A DNA stretch of 8,147 bases from Dethiosulfatibacter sp. (GCA_030591825.1 JAUVAG010000032.1:1-8147), one strand, 5' to 3'. Counted from the first letter of the stretch, positions 1-7,669 are shown. Numbers and translations: made by a program. The notes: generated from the sequence alone by a model not told the origin.

Positions 1-1229
1 TTATGCAAATCCGATGACGATTTAGTCAATACTGTCAAATAATTGCTCGAATGACCTATATATTCACCTGAATCGTTTAAACTCTCGTATAGCACATCCA
101 ATTCTTTTCCTATAAAATCGCTGTAGAATACTTCAGCGGTTTTTTCACATATTTCACCAAGAGTCCTGGCCCTATGCTTCTTGACCTGGTTTAGGACCTT
201 GTTGTCCATATCAAAAGCCTTTGTTCCCTTCCTTGGAGAGAACGGAAAGATATGAACCTTTGAAAACCTTATATTTTCAACATATCTGCAAGTTTCCTCA
301 AATTCCTCTTGGGTTTCACCTGGAAATCCTACTATTATGTCGGTGGTTATACCAACTTGAGGCATATACGATCTTATTAACTTGACTTTTTCACGGTATT
401 CATAAGTATCATACCTTCTGTTCATTCTTTCAAGAACAGTATCTGATCCGCTTTGCAGGGATAGGTGAAAATGGTCGCAAAAGCTACCTTCCACAAGCTT
501 CTCCATGAATTTAGAGCTTATTATGCCAGGCTCAAGGGATCCAAACCTGAATCTAATATCTTCTAGTTTCAGTTTATTTATAGCATCAACAAGATCTTCC
601 AACTTCGTATCCTCAAGGTCTGTTCCATATGATGTCATATGAATGCCATTGAATACAATTTCCTTGTATCCATTGGAATGAAGCCTTAGAATTTCGTCGG
701 TTATATCCTTTATTTCCCTGCTTCTAACCGGTCCCCTTACATAGGGGATTATACAGTAGGTGCAAAACTGCCTGCATCCGTCCTGTATCTTTATAGTAGC
801 CCTTGTACGTTCTGAGGTGTGCGATATTGTCATTTCTTCATATTTTTCCCTTGGCTTGAATTCATCCACCCTGTAAAGATGATGTTTAGATTCAAAATAT
901 TCCACAACAAAATCAACAATACTGTCCTTGTGCTTTGTTCCTACCACTATGTCTATATTGTCTTCTTCTTTCAGTTCATCCTGTCTGCCCTGGGCATAGC
1001 ATCCTGCAAGAACTACAACGCCTTCTCCATTAAGCTTTCTTGACCTCTTCACAAGGTTTCTTGTCTTCTTGTCGCTGGCAGCAGTAACTGTACATGAGTT
1101 CACAATGAAAACATCAGTATCTTCACAAGGATCTATAATCTTATATCCCCTGTTTTCAAACATTTGCATCATTGCGTCAGTTTCAAATTGATTAACCTTG
1201 CATCCCAAGGTGTAAAACGATACATTCAT
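1..1229 (-). CDS. mtaB: tRNA t6A37 methylthiotransferase MtaB (3' end cut by window edge)
   Basis: This radical SAM enzyme of the methylthiotransferase family adds a methylthio group to C2 of N6-threonylcarbamoyl-adenosine at position 37 of ANN-decoding tRNAs. The 409 visible residues start MNVSFYTLGCKVNQFETDAM, a typical MtaB N-terminus; MiaB and RimO differ here. The N-terminal UPF0004 domain carries the expected cluster cysteines C10, C46 (NSCTVT) and C77 (AGCYAQ). The radical SAM motif C152-x3-C156-x2-C159 (GCRQFCTYC) follows, then HLSLQSGSD near 255-263 and IIVGFPGET near 298-306. The last ~40 residues look like the beginning of the TRAM domain. No stop codon occurs before the left edge; the family is usually about 430-450 residues, so only a short tail is missing. 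It begins 8 bases after rsmE, with an AGGTGA ribosome site overlapping the rsmE stop. It corresponds to B. subtilis yqeV in the same position. MtaB rather than MiaB or RimO is inferred from the N-terminus and context. Confidence 0.93.
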   Translation of the reverse strand, partial: MNVSFYTLGCKVNQFETDAMMQMFENRGYKIIDPCEDTDVFIVNSCTVTAASDKKTRNLVKRSRKLNGEGVVVLAGCYAQGRQDELKEEDNIDIVVGTKHKDSIVDFVVEYFESKHHLYRVDEFKPREKYEEMTISHTSERTRATIKIQDGCRQFCTYCIIPYVRGPVRSREIKDITDEILRLHSNGYKEIVFNGIHMTSYGTDLEDTKLEDLVDAINKLKLEDIRFRFGSLEPGIISSKFMEKLVEGSFCDHFHLSLQSGSDTVLERMNRRYDTYEYREKVKLIRSYMPQVGITTDIIVGFPGETQEEFEETCRYVENIRFSKVHIFPFSPRKGTKAFDMDNKVLNQVKKHRARTLGEICEKTAEVFYSDFIGKELDVLYESLNDSGEYIGHSSNYLTVLTKSSSDLH

Positions 1230-1233
1230 TTAA

Positions 1234-1239
1234 TCACCT
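1234..1239 (-). promoter_or_regulatory. Ribosome binding site of mtaB, overlapping the rsmE stop codon
   Basis: AGGTGA lies 4 bases before the mtaB ATG, and its first two bases are the last two of the rsmE TAG stop. It pairs with the 5' part of the anti-Shine-Dalgarno sequence (AGGAGGTGATC register). It supports ATG at 1229 as the start and suggests that termination on rsmE and initiation on mtaB are coupled. Confidence 0.6.
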
Positions 1240-1963
1240 AAATATTTTTAGTTTTATACATCAGTATTGCATTTATTACAATTCCAGCTGTTTCAGTCCT
1301 TAGAATTCTTGGTCCAAGAGTTACAACCCTAGCTCCAGCATTTTTCAGCTCTTCAATTTCAGAATCTTCAAATCCGCCTTCAGGTCCTATTATTACATTT
1401 GCAATATCTGACTCCAACTCTACATCATTAAGACCAAGATTGTCTTCATTTTCATAGGGCACTATTATATCCCCGCCTTTTTCCTTTAAAATGGATAGCA
1501 TCTCCTTGAAGGAAACTATATCCTCAACGAGGGGAACAACATTCCTCATGGACTGCTTTGCCGCCTCCATTGCTATCTTGTTCCATCTGTCCACTTTTTT
1601 GCGTTCCCTGGACTTTTCGGAAAGCTTCACAACAGTACGGTGACTGACTACGGGAATTATAGTGGATACTCCTACTTCAGTATTTTTCTGCACTATAAGC
1701 TCCATCTTGCTTGCTTTTGGCAAGCACTGAAAGAGATTTATCTTAAGGTCTGATTCCCTTTTATATTTGCTTTCTCCAACAACAGCACAAAAAACAGTAT
1801 CATCGCCAAAACTTTCAATTCTGCCGATGTACTCTTTTTTATCTATTACGAGATAAACCTCGTCATTTTCTCTTAATCTTAATACGCTTTTACAATGCTT
1901 GAAATCGCCGCCTTTCAAAAGGGCGGTTTTTCCATTGGATTCATCTATAAAAAATCTATTCAT
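1238..1963 (-). CDS. rsmE: 16S rRNA (uracil-1498-N3)-methyltransferase RsmE
   Basis: RsmE is a SPOUT-class methyltransferase that methylates N3 of U1498 in helix 44 of 16S rRNA, using S-adenosylmethionine, on the assembled 30S subunit. The 241-residue product has the normal family length. Residues 1-65 form the small PUA-like RNA-binding domain (MNRFFIDES, then KHCKSVLRLR near 22-31). The C-terminal SPOUT domain carries the family motifs: KASKMELIVQKNTEVGV (83-99), the RW-IAMEAAKQS-R block (126-140), IGPEGGF (192-198) and LGPRILRTETA (216-226). The last two build the trefoil-knot SAM site. The ATG follows the prmA stop after a single base. The only upstream ribosome-site candidate is a weak AAGG ten bases away inside prmA, so translation probably depends on coupling to prmA. 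It corresponds to B. subtilis yqeU, in the same order. Confidence 0.95.
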   Translation of the reverse strand: MNRFFIDESNGKTALLKGGDFKHCKSVLRLRENDEVYLVIDKKEYIGRIESFGDDTVFCAVVGESKYKRESDLKINLFQCLPKASKMELIVQKNTEVGVSTIIPVVSHRTVVKLSEKSRERKKVDRWNKIAMEAAKQSMRNVVPLVEDIVSFKEMLSILKEKGGDIIVPYENEDNLGLNDVELESDIANVIIGPEGGFEDSEIEELKNAGARVVTLGPRILRTETAGIVINAILMYKTKNI

Positions 1964-1964
1964 A

Positions 1965-2900
1965 TTACTTCAACCTTGCTGTAATTCCAGCCCATTCGCC
2001 TTTTATAAGAGTCTCTACTATTTCAAAATTATTTCCCACGAGGGCAGTTCTTACATTATCAGCCTTTGTAGCCAATATTCCGGAAGAAATGAAAATTCCT
2101 CCATTCTTCAAGACACTTGCCAACTGGCTTACCATTTTGATTATTATATCCGCCGTTATGTTTGCTACAACAATGTCGGCTTCGTAGTTTATCTTGTTAA
2201 GCAGATTGCCTTTTCTTATATCCACATTAAAACAGTCGTTCACTTCAACATTTTCCTTTGCAATCCTTACGGAATCATCGTCAATATCTATTCCAAGAAC
2301 ATTCCTTGCACCAAGCTTAGATGATAATATTGCCAGAATTCCAGTTCCCGTACCAATGTCGAGAACCATGCTTTCAGAATCTATTTTACCTTCCAGTTGT
2401 TCTATACACAAAGAAGTTGTTTCATGAATTCCCGTACCAAATGCAGCTCCAGGATTAATTTCAATTATAATCTCCCCTTCCTTTTGAGAGTATTCCTCCC
2501 ATGTAGGCTTGATTATAACATTGTTTCCAAGTTTGAAAGGTTTGAAATGCTTCTTCCACTCACTGTTCCAATCTCTGTCCGCTATGTCTTGAACTTCAAT
2601 TTCAGTAGAACCTATATCTAAATCATATCTGGGCAGCATGTTTATTCTTTCCTTGATAAAATCCTTCTTCTCATTCCAACTGTCATCATGTTCAAAATAG
2701 CCCTTGATTACAACACCATCATAATAGTCCTTGGCCAGATCTTCATCAAGATAGTCCCATTTTTCATCTTCCTTCAAAAGGTTAAGAATATCATTGGGAT
2801 CTTCTATGACAATACCTTCAACCATTGCTTCATGAAGTATGTTTGTAACAGCTTCCTTTGCCTCGTAAGTGGTTTTTATAACAATTTCAATCCATTTCAA
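1965..2900 (-). CDS. prmA: Ribosomal protein L11 methyltransferase PrmA (TTG start)
   Basis: PrmA uses S-adenosylmethionine to methylate lysines and the N-terminus of ribosomal protein L11. The product has 311 residues, the usual length for Firmicutes. The N-terminal L11-recognition domain (about 1-100, starting MKWIEIVIKTTYEAKEAVTN) precedes the Rossmann-type methyltransferase domain. That domain shows INPGAAFGTGIHETT (148-162), the SAM-binding loop LDIGTGTGILA (180-190), GIDIDDDSV (203-211) and VANITAD (245-251). The start is TTG at 2900: no other in-frame start lies nearby, and the residues from it match the conserved PrmA N-terminus (MKW followed by ILHEA and VIED). An AGGAG site overlapping the dnaJ stop is 11 bases away, a long spacing. 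The gap after dnaJ is 14 bases, and rsmE starts one base after the stop. It corresponds to B. subtilis yqeT. Confidence 0.95.
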   Translation of the reverse strand: MKWIEIVIKTTYEAKEAVTNILHEAMVEGIVIEDPNDILNLLKEDEKWDYLDEDLAKDYYDGVVIKGYFEHDDSWNEKKDFIKERINMLPRYDLDIGSTEIEVQDIADRDWNSEWKKHFKPFKLGNNVIIKPTWEEYSQKEGEIIIEINPGAAFGTGIHETTSLCIEQLEGKIDSESMVLDIGTGTGILAILSSKLGARNVLGIDIDDDSVRIAKENVEVNDCFNVDIRKGNLLNKINYEADIVVANITADIIIKMVSQLASVLKNGGIFISSGILATKADNVRTALVGNNFEIVETLIKGEWAGITARLK

Positions 2901-2911
2901 ATAACTGCACT

Positions 2912-2916
2912 CTCCT
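2912..2916 (-). promoter_or_regulatory. Ribosome binding site of prmA, overlapping the dnaJ stop codon
   Basis: AGGAG shares its first two bases with the TAG stop of dnaJ and stands 11 bases ahead of the TTG start of prmA. The nearer ATG (2895) and GTG (2910) are both out of frame, so TTG is the only start this site can serve. Weak start and long spacing together suggest low prmA output compared with the chaperones, and possible coupling to dnaJ termination. Confidence 0.6.
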
Positions 2917-4054
2917 AACTAAAAGCATCTTTTACTTTATCAAATATTCCTTTTTTATGAGGTTCGATTTTTTCACCGAATTCTTTTGCAAAACTCATCA
3001 ATATCTCTTTCTGCTTATCTGTAAGCTTTGTTGGAGTATTTATTACAACTTTTACATACTGGTCGCCTTTTCCTCCACCTCTAAGATGTTCTATACCTCT
3101 GTTTCTAAGTCTGAATACAGTACCTGTCTGCGTTCCTTCTGGAATTTGGTATTTTACCTTTCCTTCAAGAGTTGGTACTTCAACAGTATTACCAAGAGAA
3201 GCTGTAACGAATGATACAGGCATATCGTACCAGATATCATATCCATCCCTGTTGAAGAATTTGTGGGGCTTAACACCTAGGTAAACATAAAGGTCTCCAG
3301 GAGGTGCTCCCTTTTCTCCGTGGTTTCCTTCTCCCCTCAAAGGTATGATTGAATCGGAATCCACTCCTGCTGGTATATTTATTGTTATCTTTCTTGCTAT
3401 CTTTTCCTTCCCTGCACCGTGACAAACATTACAAGGCTCTTCTATTATCTTTCCACTACCTTTACAGGTAGGACAAGTACTCACATTAGCAAATTGTCCG
3501 AAAGGTGTATTCTGAACAGTTCTTACACTTCCCGCACCATTACATGTTGTACAGGTCTTCCTGGATGTTCCTGGTTCTGCACCATCTCCACTGCAGTGTG
3601 AACATGTTTCCATTCTTGAGACCTTAACTTCTTTTTTCGTACCGAAGGCAGCATCTTCAAAGGAGATATTGAGCCTTATCTTGAGATCAGCACCCTTTCT
3701 AGGCCCCTGTCTTCTTTGTCTAGCTCCTCCGCCTCCGAACACATCGCCGAAAATATCACCGAAAATATCTTCAAATCCACCTGCTCCGCCAAATCCACCG
3801 GCACCACCATGTCCCTGTCCGCCGTTTTCAAATGCAGAATGTCCGAATCTGTCATATTTTTCTCTTTTCTCTTCATCGCTGAGCACTTCGTATGCTTCAT
3901 TAACTTCCTTAAATTTGACTTCCGATTCATGATTGTCAGGATTTAAGTCAGGATGGTACTTTTTCGCATTTTTCCTGAATGCCTTCTTTATATCTGCATT
4001 GTCCGCATCTTTTCCGACACCAAGTACATCATAATAATCTCTTTTACTACTCAT
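2915..4054 (-). CDS. dnaJ: Chaperone DnaJ (type I Hsp40)
   Basis: DnaJ is the cytoplasmic co-chaperone that delivers unfolded substrates to DnaK and stimulates its ATPase. The 379-residue protein has the complete type I layout. The J domain covers about residues 6-71, with HPD at 34-36 for DnaK activation. A Gly/Phe-rich linker follows (about 77-110, with the [11 protein letters not shown] segment). The zinc-finger region has four CxxCxGxG repeats beginning at C151, C168, C194 and C208, all intact. The C-terminal substrate-binding and dimerisation domains complete it ([10 protein letters not shown] near 223-232, PPGDLYV near 251-257). The ATG has an ATGGTGGTGA ribosome site (4059-4068), 8 of 10 matching the consensus. 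It follows dnaK after 50 bases containing the foot of a long hairpin. Expression is presumably from the CIRCE-controlled promoter; I see no convincing internal promoter. Confidence 0.98.
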   Translation of the reverse strand: MSSKRDYYDVLGVGKDADNADIKKAFRKNAKKYHPDLNPDNHESEVKFKEVNEAYEVLSDEEKREKYDRFGHSAFENGGQGHGGAGGFGGAGGFEDIFGDIFGDVFGGGGARQRRQGPRKGADLKIRLNISFEDAAFGTKKEVKVSRMETCSHCSGDGAEPGTSRKTCTTCNGAGSVRTVQNTPFGQFANVSTCPTCKGSGKIIEEPCNVCHGAGKEKIARKITINIPAGVDSDSIIPLRGEGNHGEKGAPPGDLYVYLGVKPHKFFNRDGYDIWYDMPVSFVTASLGNTVEVPTLEGKVKYQIPEGTQTGTVFRLRNRGIEHLRGGGKGDQYVKVVINTPTKLTDKQKEILMSFAKEFGEKIEPHKKGIFDKVKDAFS

Positions 4055-4058
4055 TTAT

Positions 4059-4068
4059 TCACCACCAT
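4059..4068 (-). promoter_or_regulatory. Ribosome binding site of dnaJ
   Basis: ATGGTGGTGA agrees with the AAGGAGGTGA consensus at eight of ten positions and ends 4 bases before the dnaJ ATG. Its register is right, but it is weaker than the perfect AAGGAGG of dnaK. This would fit DnaJ being made at a lower level than DnaK. It lies 13 bases beyond the foot of the dnaK-dnaJ hairpin. Confidence 0.6.
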
Positions 4069-4081
4069 TAAAATATGGACT

Positions 4082-4118
4082 AGAGTAAAGCTAAATCCAA
4101 AGATTTAGCTTTGACTCT
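4082..4118 (-). other. Long RNA hairpin spanning the dnaK stop codon
   Basis: In the transcript, AAAGCTAAATC (4112-4102) pairs perfectly with GATTTAGCTTT (4097-4087) across a four-base TTTG loop. Outside this, AGAGT (4118-4114) pairs with ACTCT (4086-4082), with a single unpaired C at 4113, giving 16 pairs in total. The TAA stop of dnaK (4107-4105) lies inside the 5' arm. No run of U follows, only AGTCCATATTTTAA, so it is not a typical intrinsic terminator. Its place between dnaK and dnaJ suggests an mRNA processing or stability element, or a partial attenuator lowering dnaJ output. The pairing is seen directly; the role is inferred. Confidence 0.7.
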
Positions 4119-5964
4119 CTTCGTCATCATCATCATCTACGACCTCATATTCTGCATCTACAACGTCTTCTGCTTCTTCTGCTGCACCTGCATCCTGTGG
4201 TTGTCCCTCTTGAGCAGCCTGTTCCTGTGCTGTTTCTTGATATATTTTTTGTGCAAGCTTATTGAATTCTTCTGTAAGTGAATCAAGCTTTGCCTTGATG
4301 TCTTCAGTTACATTTGATTCTATCGCTTTTTTAAGTTCGTCGATTTGTCCATTAGTCAATGCAGTCTCTTCAGCAGAAAGCTTGTCTCCAAGGTCTTTCA
4401 TACTTTTTTCTGTCTGATAAATCATGTTGTCTGCATTATTTCTAACTTCTATATCTTCTTTTTTCTTCTTGTCATCTTCTGCAAATTGCTCCGCTTCCTT
4501 AACCTTTTTGTCAATTTCTTTATCTGAAAGGTTTGTAGATGCAGTTATAGTTATTTTCTGCTCTTGACCAGTTCCCTTGTCCTTAGCTGAAACATTAACT
4601 ATACCATTGGCATCAATGTCGAATGTTACTTCTATTTGAGGAATTCCCCTTTGTGCAGGTGGTATTCCTGTAAGCTGGAATCTTCCCAATGAAATATTGT
4701 CTGAAGCCATCTGTCTTTCACCTTGAAGAACATGTATATCAACAGCTGTTTGGTTGTCTGCCGCTGTAGAGAAAATCTGGCTTTTCTTTGTTGGTATTCT
4801 TGTATTTCTTTCTATAAGATTGGTTGCAACTGATCCAAGAGTCTCTATTCCTAGAGAAAGAGGAGTAACGTCTACAAGAAGAATTTCATTTCCGAATTCT
4901 CCAGTAAGAACTCCACCCTGGATTGCAGCTCCAAGAGCAACACACTCGTCAGGATTAACCCCTTTATGAGGCTCGCTTGTAAGTTTCTGAACAGCGTCCT
5001 GTACTGCAGGTATTCTTGTTGATCCACCTACAAGTATTACCTTGTCAATGTCTGAAGCAGTTAGCTTTGCGTCTGCAAGAGCCTTTCTTATAGGATCCTT
5101 CGTCATGTCTACAAGTTCACTTGTCATTTCATTGAACTTTGCTCTTGAAATGTCCATGTTCATGTGCTTTGGTCCTTCCTGAGTAGCTGTAATAAACGGA
5201 AGATTTATGTTTGAAGACATTGTCGACGACAATTCCTTCTTTGCATTCTCTGCAGCTTCCTTAAGTCTTTGAAGAGCCATCTTGTCCTTCTTAAGATCTA
5301 CTCCGTTCTCTTTCTTGAACTGTTCAGCTATAAAGTTGACAAGTCTTTCATCGAAATCATCTCCACCAAGGTGATTAATTCCGTTTGTAGACTTGACCTC
5401 AAATACTCCTTCGCCTATTTCAAGGATTGATACATCAAATGTACCTCCACCAAGGTCGAATACCATTATTGTCTGCATAGTGTCTTCCTTGTCTATACCG
5501 TAAGCCAAAGAAGCTGCAGTAGGCTCGTTTATAATTCTTTTAACATTTAGTCCTGCTATTTTTCCTGCATCCTTTGTTGCCTGTCTTTGACTGTCAGAGA
5601 AATATGCAGGTACTGTGATTACAGCATCATTTACTGTTTCGCCAAGATAGCTTTCAGCATCTGCCTTCAATTTTTGAAGAATAAAAGCCGAAATATCCTG
5701 TGGTGTATATGTTTTACCGTTTATTGAAACCTTATGATCTGTTCCCATATGTCTTTTTATTGACGCAATAGTATTGTCGGGGTTAGTAACCGCCTGTCTT
5801 TTGGCAGTTTCACCTACCAGTCTTTCACCATCTTTTGTAAATGCTACTATTGAAGGAGTAGTTCTCTTGCCTTCTACATTTGGAATAACAACCGCTTCTC
5901 CACCTTCCATTACTGCAACACATGAATTCGTTGTACCTAAATCAATTCCTATTACTTTACTCAT
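4105..5964 (-). CDS. dnaK: Chaperone DnaK (Hsp70)
   Basis: DnaK is the ATP-dependent cytoplasmic Hsp70 that binds and releases unfolded polypeptides with DnaJ and GrpE. Its 619 residues are normal for Firmicutes. The actin-like ATPase domain shows [14 protein letters not shown] (5-18), [13 protein letters not shown] (169-181) and [14 protein letters not shown] (309-322). Between GTDHK and YTPQD it lacks the roughly two-dozen-residue insertion of proteobacterial DnaK, a Gram-positive trait. The interdomain linker is [17 protein letters not shown] (361-377). The beta-sandwich peptide-binding domain follows to about 480, then the helical lid and a disordered tail. The tail has the usual [10 protein letters not shown] but continues with extra Asp/Glu residues to EESQS. 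A perfect AAGGAGG (5971-5977) sits 6 bases before the ATG, the best ribosome site in the window. The gene is 17 bases after grpE. Its last codons lie within a long hairpin. Confidence 0.99.
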   Translation of the reverse strand: MSKVIGIDLGTTNSCVAVMEGGEAVVIPNVEGKRTTPSIVAFTKDGERLVGETAKRQAVTNPDNTIASIKRHMGTDHKVSINGKTYTPQDISAFILQKLKADAESYLGETVNDAVITVPAYFSDSQRQATKDAGKIAGLNVKRIINEPTAASLAYGIDKEDTMQTIMVFDLGGGTFDVSILEIGEGVFEVKSTNGINHLGGDDFDERLVNFIAEQFKKENGVDLKKDKMALQRLKEAAENAKKELSSTMSSNINLPFITATQEGPKHMNMDISRAKFNEMTSELVDMTKDPIRKALADAKLTASDIDKVILVGGSTRIPAVQDAVQKLTSEPHKGVNPDECVALGAAIQGGVLTGEFGNEILLVDVTPLSLGIETLGSVATNLIERNTRIPTKKSQIFSTAADNQTAVDIHVLQGERQMASDNISLGRFQLTGIPPAQRGIPQIEVTFDIDANGIVNVSAKDKGTGQEQKITITASTNLSDKEIDKKVKEAEQFAEDDKKKKEDIEVRNNADNMIYQTEKSMKDLGDKLSAEETALTNGQIDELKKAIESNVTEDIKAKLDSLTEEFNKLAQKIYQETAQEQAAQEGQPQDAGAAEEAEDVVDAEYEVVDDDDDEESQS

Positions 5965-5981
5965 CTTAATCCTCCTTAATG

Positions 5982-6554
5982 TTATCTAGAAACTTTAACC
6001 ATGCTTGGTCTGATTATTTTTTCTTTCATTTTGTATCCTTTTTGTAAAACTTCCAGTACTATGTCTGCTTCTGTGTCTTCGACATCTTCGGACATTACTC
6101 CGTGGTGCAATGCAGGGTCGAAACCGACACCCAAAGCATCTATTTCTTCCAAACCTCTTTTGTTAAGGGTTTGTTTAAACTGGTCAAATATCATTTGTAC
6201 ACCTTCCTTGAAGCTGCCATTGTCATCAGGTGCATCAAGTGCTCTTTCAAAATTATCTAGAACTGTAAGCATTTCACAAACTACATCTTCAATGGCTGAT
6301 GAATATATTCTCGTTTTTTCCTTGTCAGCCCTGTTCTTGTAGTTGATAAAGTCAGCCTGCAGTCTTAAAAGTTTTGTATTCATATCGTCTTTTTCCTCTT
6401 CAGGTTCTTCTACCTGACTTTCTTCTTCTTCGATTTCTTCTTCTTCAATTTCTTCTACTTCTACTTCTTCAATTTCATCTGCTTCTTTAGATTCCATGTC
6501 TTTAATTTCTTCAGACACTTCCTCTATTACCTCATCCTTTTCTTTTTTGCTCAT
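5982..6554 (-). CDS. grpE: Nucleotide exchange factor GrpE
   Basis: GrpE is a homodimer that releases ADP from DnaK and so resets the chaperone cycle. From the chosen start it has 190 residues, the usual size. Residues 1-57 are disordered and extremely acidic (runs of Glu with Val/Ile). A long coiled coil follows, with [19 protein letters not shown] (62-80). The C-terminal beta domain that contacts DnaK is complete: [12 protein letters not shown] (98-109), [13 protein letters not shown] (142-154) and [20 protein letters not shown] (170-189). The reading frame extends upstream to a GTG at 6563, but that codon lies on the ribosome binding site AAGGAG. The ATG at 6554 has ideal spacing (8 bases) and gives MSKKEKDE, so it is preferred. 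The start overlaps the end of hrcA by 23 bases in another frame, favouring translational coupling. Confidence 0.97.
   Translation of the reverse strand: MSKKEKDEVIEEVSEEIKDMESKEADEIEEVEVEEIEEEEIEEEESQVEEPEEEKDDMNTKLLRLQADFINYKNRADKEKTRIYSSAIEDVVCEMLTVLDNFERALDAPDDNGSFKEGVQMIFDQFKQTLNKRGLEEIDALGVGFDPALHHGVMSEDVEDTEADIVLEVLQKGYKMKEKIIRPSMVKVSR
6411..6485 (-). repeat. Low-complexity Glu-rich coding repeat in grpE
   Basis: On the plus strand this is a run of TTC/TTCTTC units broken by CAATTTC or CGATTTC (at 6431, 6446 and 6470). It encodes tandem EEIEEE and EEVEVEE blocks in the disordered GrpE N-terminus. Interruptions occur in multiples of three, as expected for an in-frame, slippage-prone acidic tract. 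Acidic N-termini are common in GrpE, so the tract is not odd in itself; its regularity is. Confidence 0.7.
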
Positions 6555-7614
6555 CTGTATCACTCCTTGCTATATCTATATAATTTTCCTCTATTAGTCT
6601 ATTGACATTTAAGGACAGTGCCTTAACCATGGATATTACATTTTTATAATCCATCCGTGTAGGTCCTATTAACCCTATCTTGCCTATGATCATACCATTA
6701 AGCTTGTATGTGGCTGAAACTACACTGCACTGTTTGATTTCATCGTATTTGTTCTCATTTCCAATGGATACTGCCAGATCCTCCCCGGTTTCATCCATGA
6801 GAACACTTGCCATTGATTTCTTGTCTTCCATGAAGGAAAGAAGCTCTTTGGCTTTTTCAGTATTACTGTATTCTGGATAATTTAAAATATTTGTCAATCC
6901 ATCGTAATATACATCAACCTTTTCATATTGCTTCATGGTATTGAGAAGAAGCATAAACACATCGTCAAATTTATCATCAAAAGATTCTCTGATTGAATAA
7001 ATCTCTTTCGATATATGGTTGTACAAATCCTTGTCCAAAGATTTCAATTGCCTTCCTTCAAGCTTTTGCGTCAAAAGATTTGAAATCCTATTCATCTGGT
7101 CCTCTGGTACTGGTATCTTCATATTAAGTATTACATTTTTCACAAGGTTGTTTTCAGTTACAATGACCATCAATAACTTGTTTTCCGAAATTGGTACAAG
7201 TTGTATCCTCTTAAGCTTTGATTCCTTAAGCTGTGGCGTCATTACAAAGGATGTGTATTTCGTAAACTGTGATAAAATTCTCGCTGAATTTCTGATGAAT
7301 TTTTCCATTTCATCAATTTCTCCCTGAAGAATTTTCTTTATCTGTTCATTGTATTTGTTCATTGAACTGTTTCTAATGATTTTGTCTACATAAAGTCTGT
7401 AGGCTTTGTCAGTTGGCACCCTTCCGGCAGAAGTATGGGGTTGAACTAAAAATCCCAATTCTTCAAGATCTGACATTTCATTCCTTACAGTTGCAGAACT
7501 TATACCAAGATCGTATTTCTTAGAAATAGTTCTGGAACCAATGGCTTCACCTTCGTGAATATAACTGCTGACTATGGCTTTCAATATTTTGATTTTTCTA
7601 TCATTTAATTCCAT
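6532..7614 (-). CDS. hrcA: Heat-inducible transcription repressor HrcA
   Basis: HrcA is the dimeric repressor of class I heat-shock genes in Firmicutes; it binds CIRCE and is kept active by GroEL/GroES. The 360-residue product is slightly longer than typical (about 340-350). The N-terminal winged-helix domain covers about residues 1-80, with the signature LGISSATVRNEMSDLEELGFL (36-56) containing the recognition helix, followed by QPHTSAGRVPTDKAYRLYVD (58-77). A dimerisation segment and a GAF-like domain follow (for example LMDETGEDLAVSIGNENKY near 272-290 and IGLIGPTRMDYKNVISMV near 313-330). An AGAGGAG ribosome site (7623-7629) is 8 bases before the ATG. The gene is first in the operon, directly behind its own operator, so it is almost certainly autoregulated. 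Its last codons contain the grpE ribosome site and start. Confidence 0.98.
   Translation of the reverse strand: MELNDRKIKILKAIVSSYIHEGEAIGSRTISKKYDLGISSATVRNEMSDLEELGFLVQPHTSAGRVPTDKAYRLYVDKIIRNSSMNKYNEQIKKILQGEIDEMEKFIRNSARILSQFTKYTSFVMTPQLKESKLKRIQLVPISENKLLMVIVTENNLVKNVILNMKIPVPEDQMNRISNLLTQKLEGRQLKSLDKDLYNHISKEIYSIRESFDDKFDDVFMLLLNTMKQYEKVDVYYDGLTNILNYPEYSNTEKAKELLSFMEDKKSMASVLMDETGEDLAVSIGNENKYDEIKQCSVVSATYKLNGMIIGKIGLIGPTRMDYKNVISMVKALSLNVNRLIEENYIDIARSDTDEQKRKG
6563..6568 (-). promoter_or_regulatory. Ribosome binding site of grpE inside the end of hrcA
   Basis: AAGGAG lies within hrcA codons and stands 8 bases before the ATG at 6554. It decides the grpE start: the alternative GTG at 6563 includes the last G of this site and has no good site of its own upstream. 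Confidence 0.8.
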
Positions 7615-7630
7615 TTTATCAGCTCCTCTG

Positions 7631-7657
7631 TTAGCACTCTGCCCGGATGAGTGCTAA
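7631..7657 (-). promoter_or_regulatory. CIRCE operator (HrcA binding site)
   Basis: TTAGCACTC, nine bases, GAGTGCTAA: a perfect match to the CIRCE consensus in both arms and in spacing. It lies between the predicted transcription start and the hrcA ribosome binding site, the same arrangement as at the B. subtilis dnaK operon. HrcA bound here would block initiation or early elongation. In RNA the same repeat can form a 9-bp stem at the 5' end of the message, which is known to affect mRNA stability in some Firmicutes. The site is seen directly; the regulation follows from the family. Confidence 0.98.
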
Positions 7658-7669
7658 GCTCATAGCAAT

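Noticed and set aside
819..1043. Plus-strand open frame inside mtaB
   Set aside because: It is antisense to a clearly conserved methylthiotransferase frame, has no ribosome site, and its product has no recognisable features.
1708..1726. 7-bp hairpin TGCTTGC/GCAAGCA within rsmE
   Set aside because: It is short, lies in codons of the conserved LPKASK motif, and has no U-tract; chance is the simplest explanation.
1899..2918. Several plus-strand frames opposite rsmE and prmA
   Set aside because: They are antisense to complete conserved genes, without ribosome sites or protein motifs.
3669..3946. Overlapping open frames opposite and alongside the dnaJ Gly/Phe region, including a Pro-rich one
   Set aside because: The Pro/Ser-rich composition is the shadow of the Gly-rich DnaJ linker in other frames, and the DnaJ frame is intact and conserved.
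4051..4068. Six-codon mini-frame ATG GTG GTG AAT AAA TGA whose stop overlaps the dnaJ ATG
   Set aside because: It has no ribosome site of its own, and its bases are explained by the dnaJ Shine-Dalgarno sequence.
4055..4104. Possible internal promoter between dnaK and dnaJ (TTGGAT with TATTTT)
   Set aside because: The -35 matches only half the consensus, the spacing would be 19 bp, and the bases overlap the hairpin; too weak to call.
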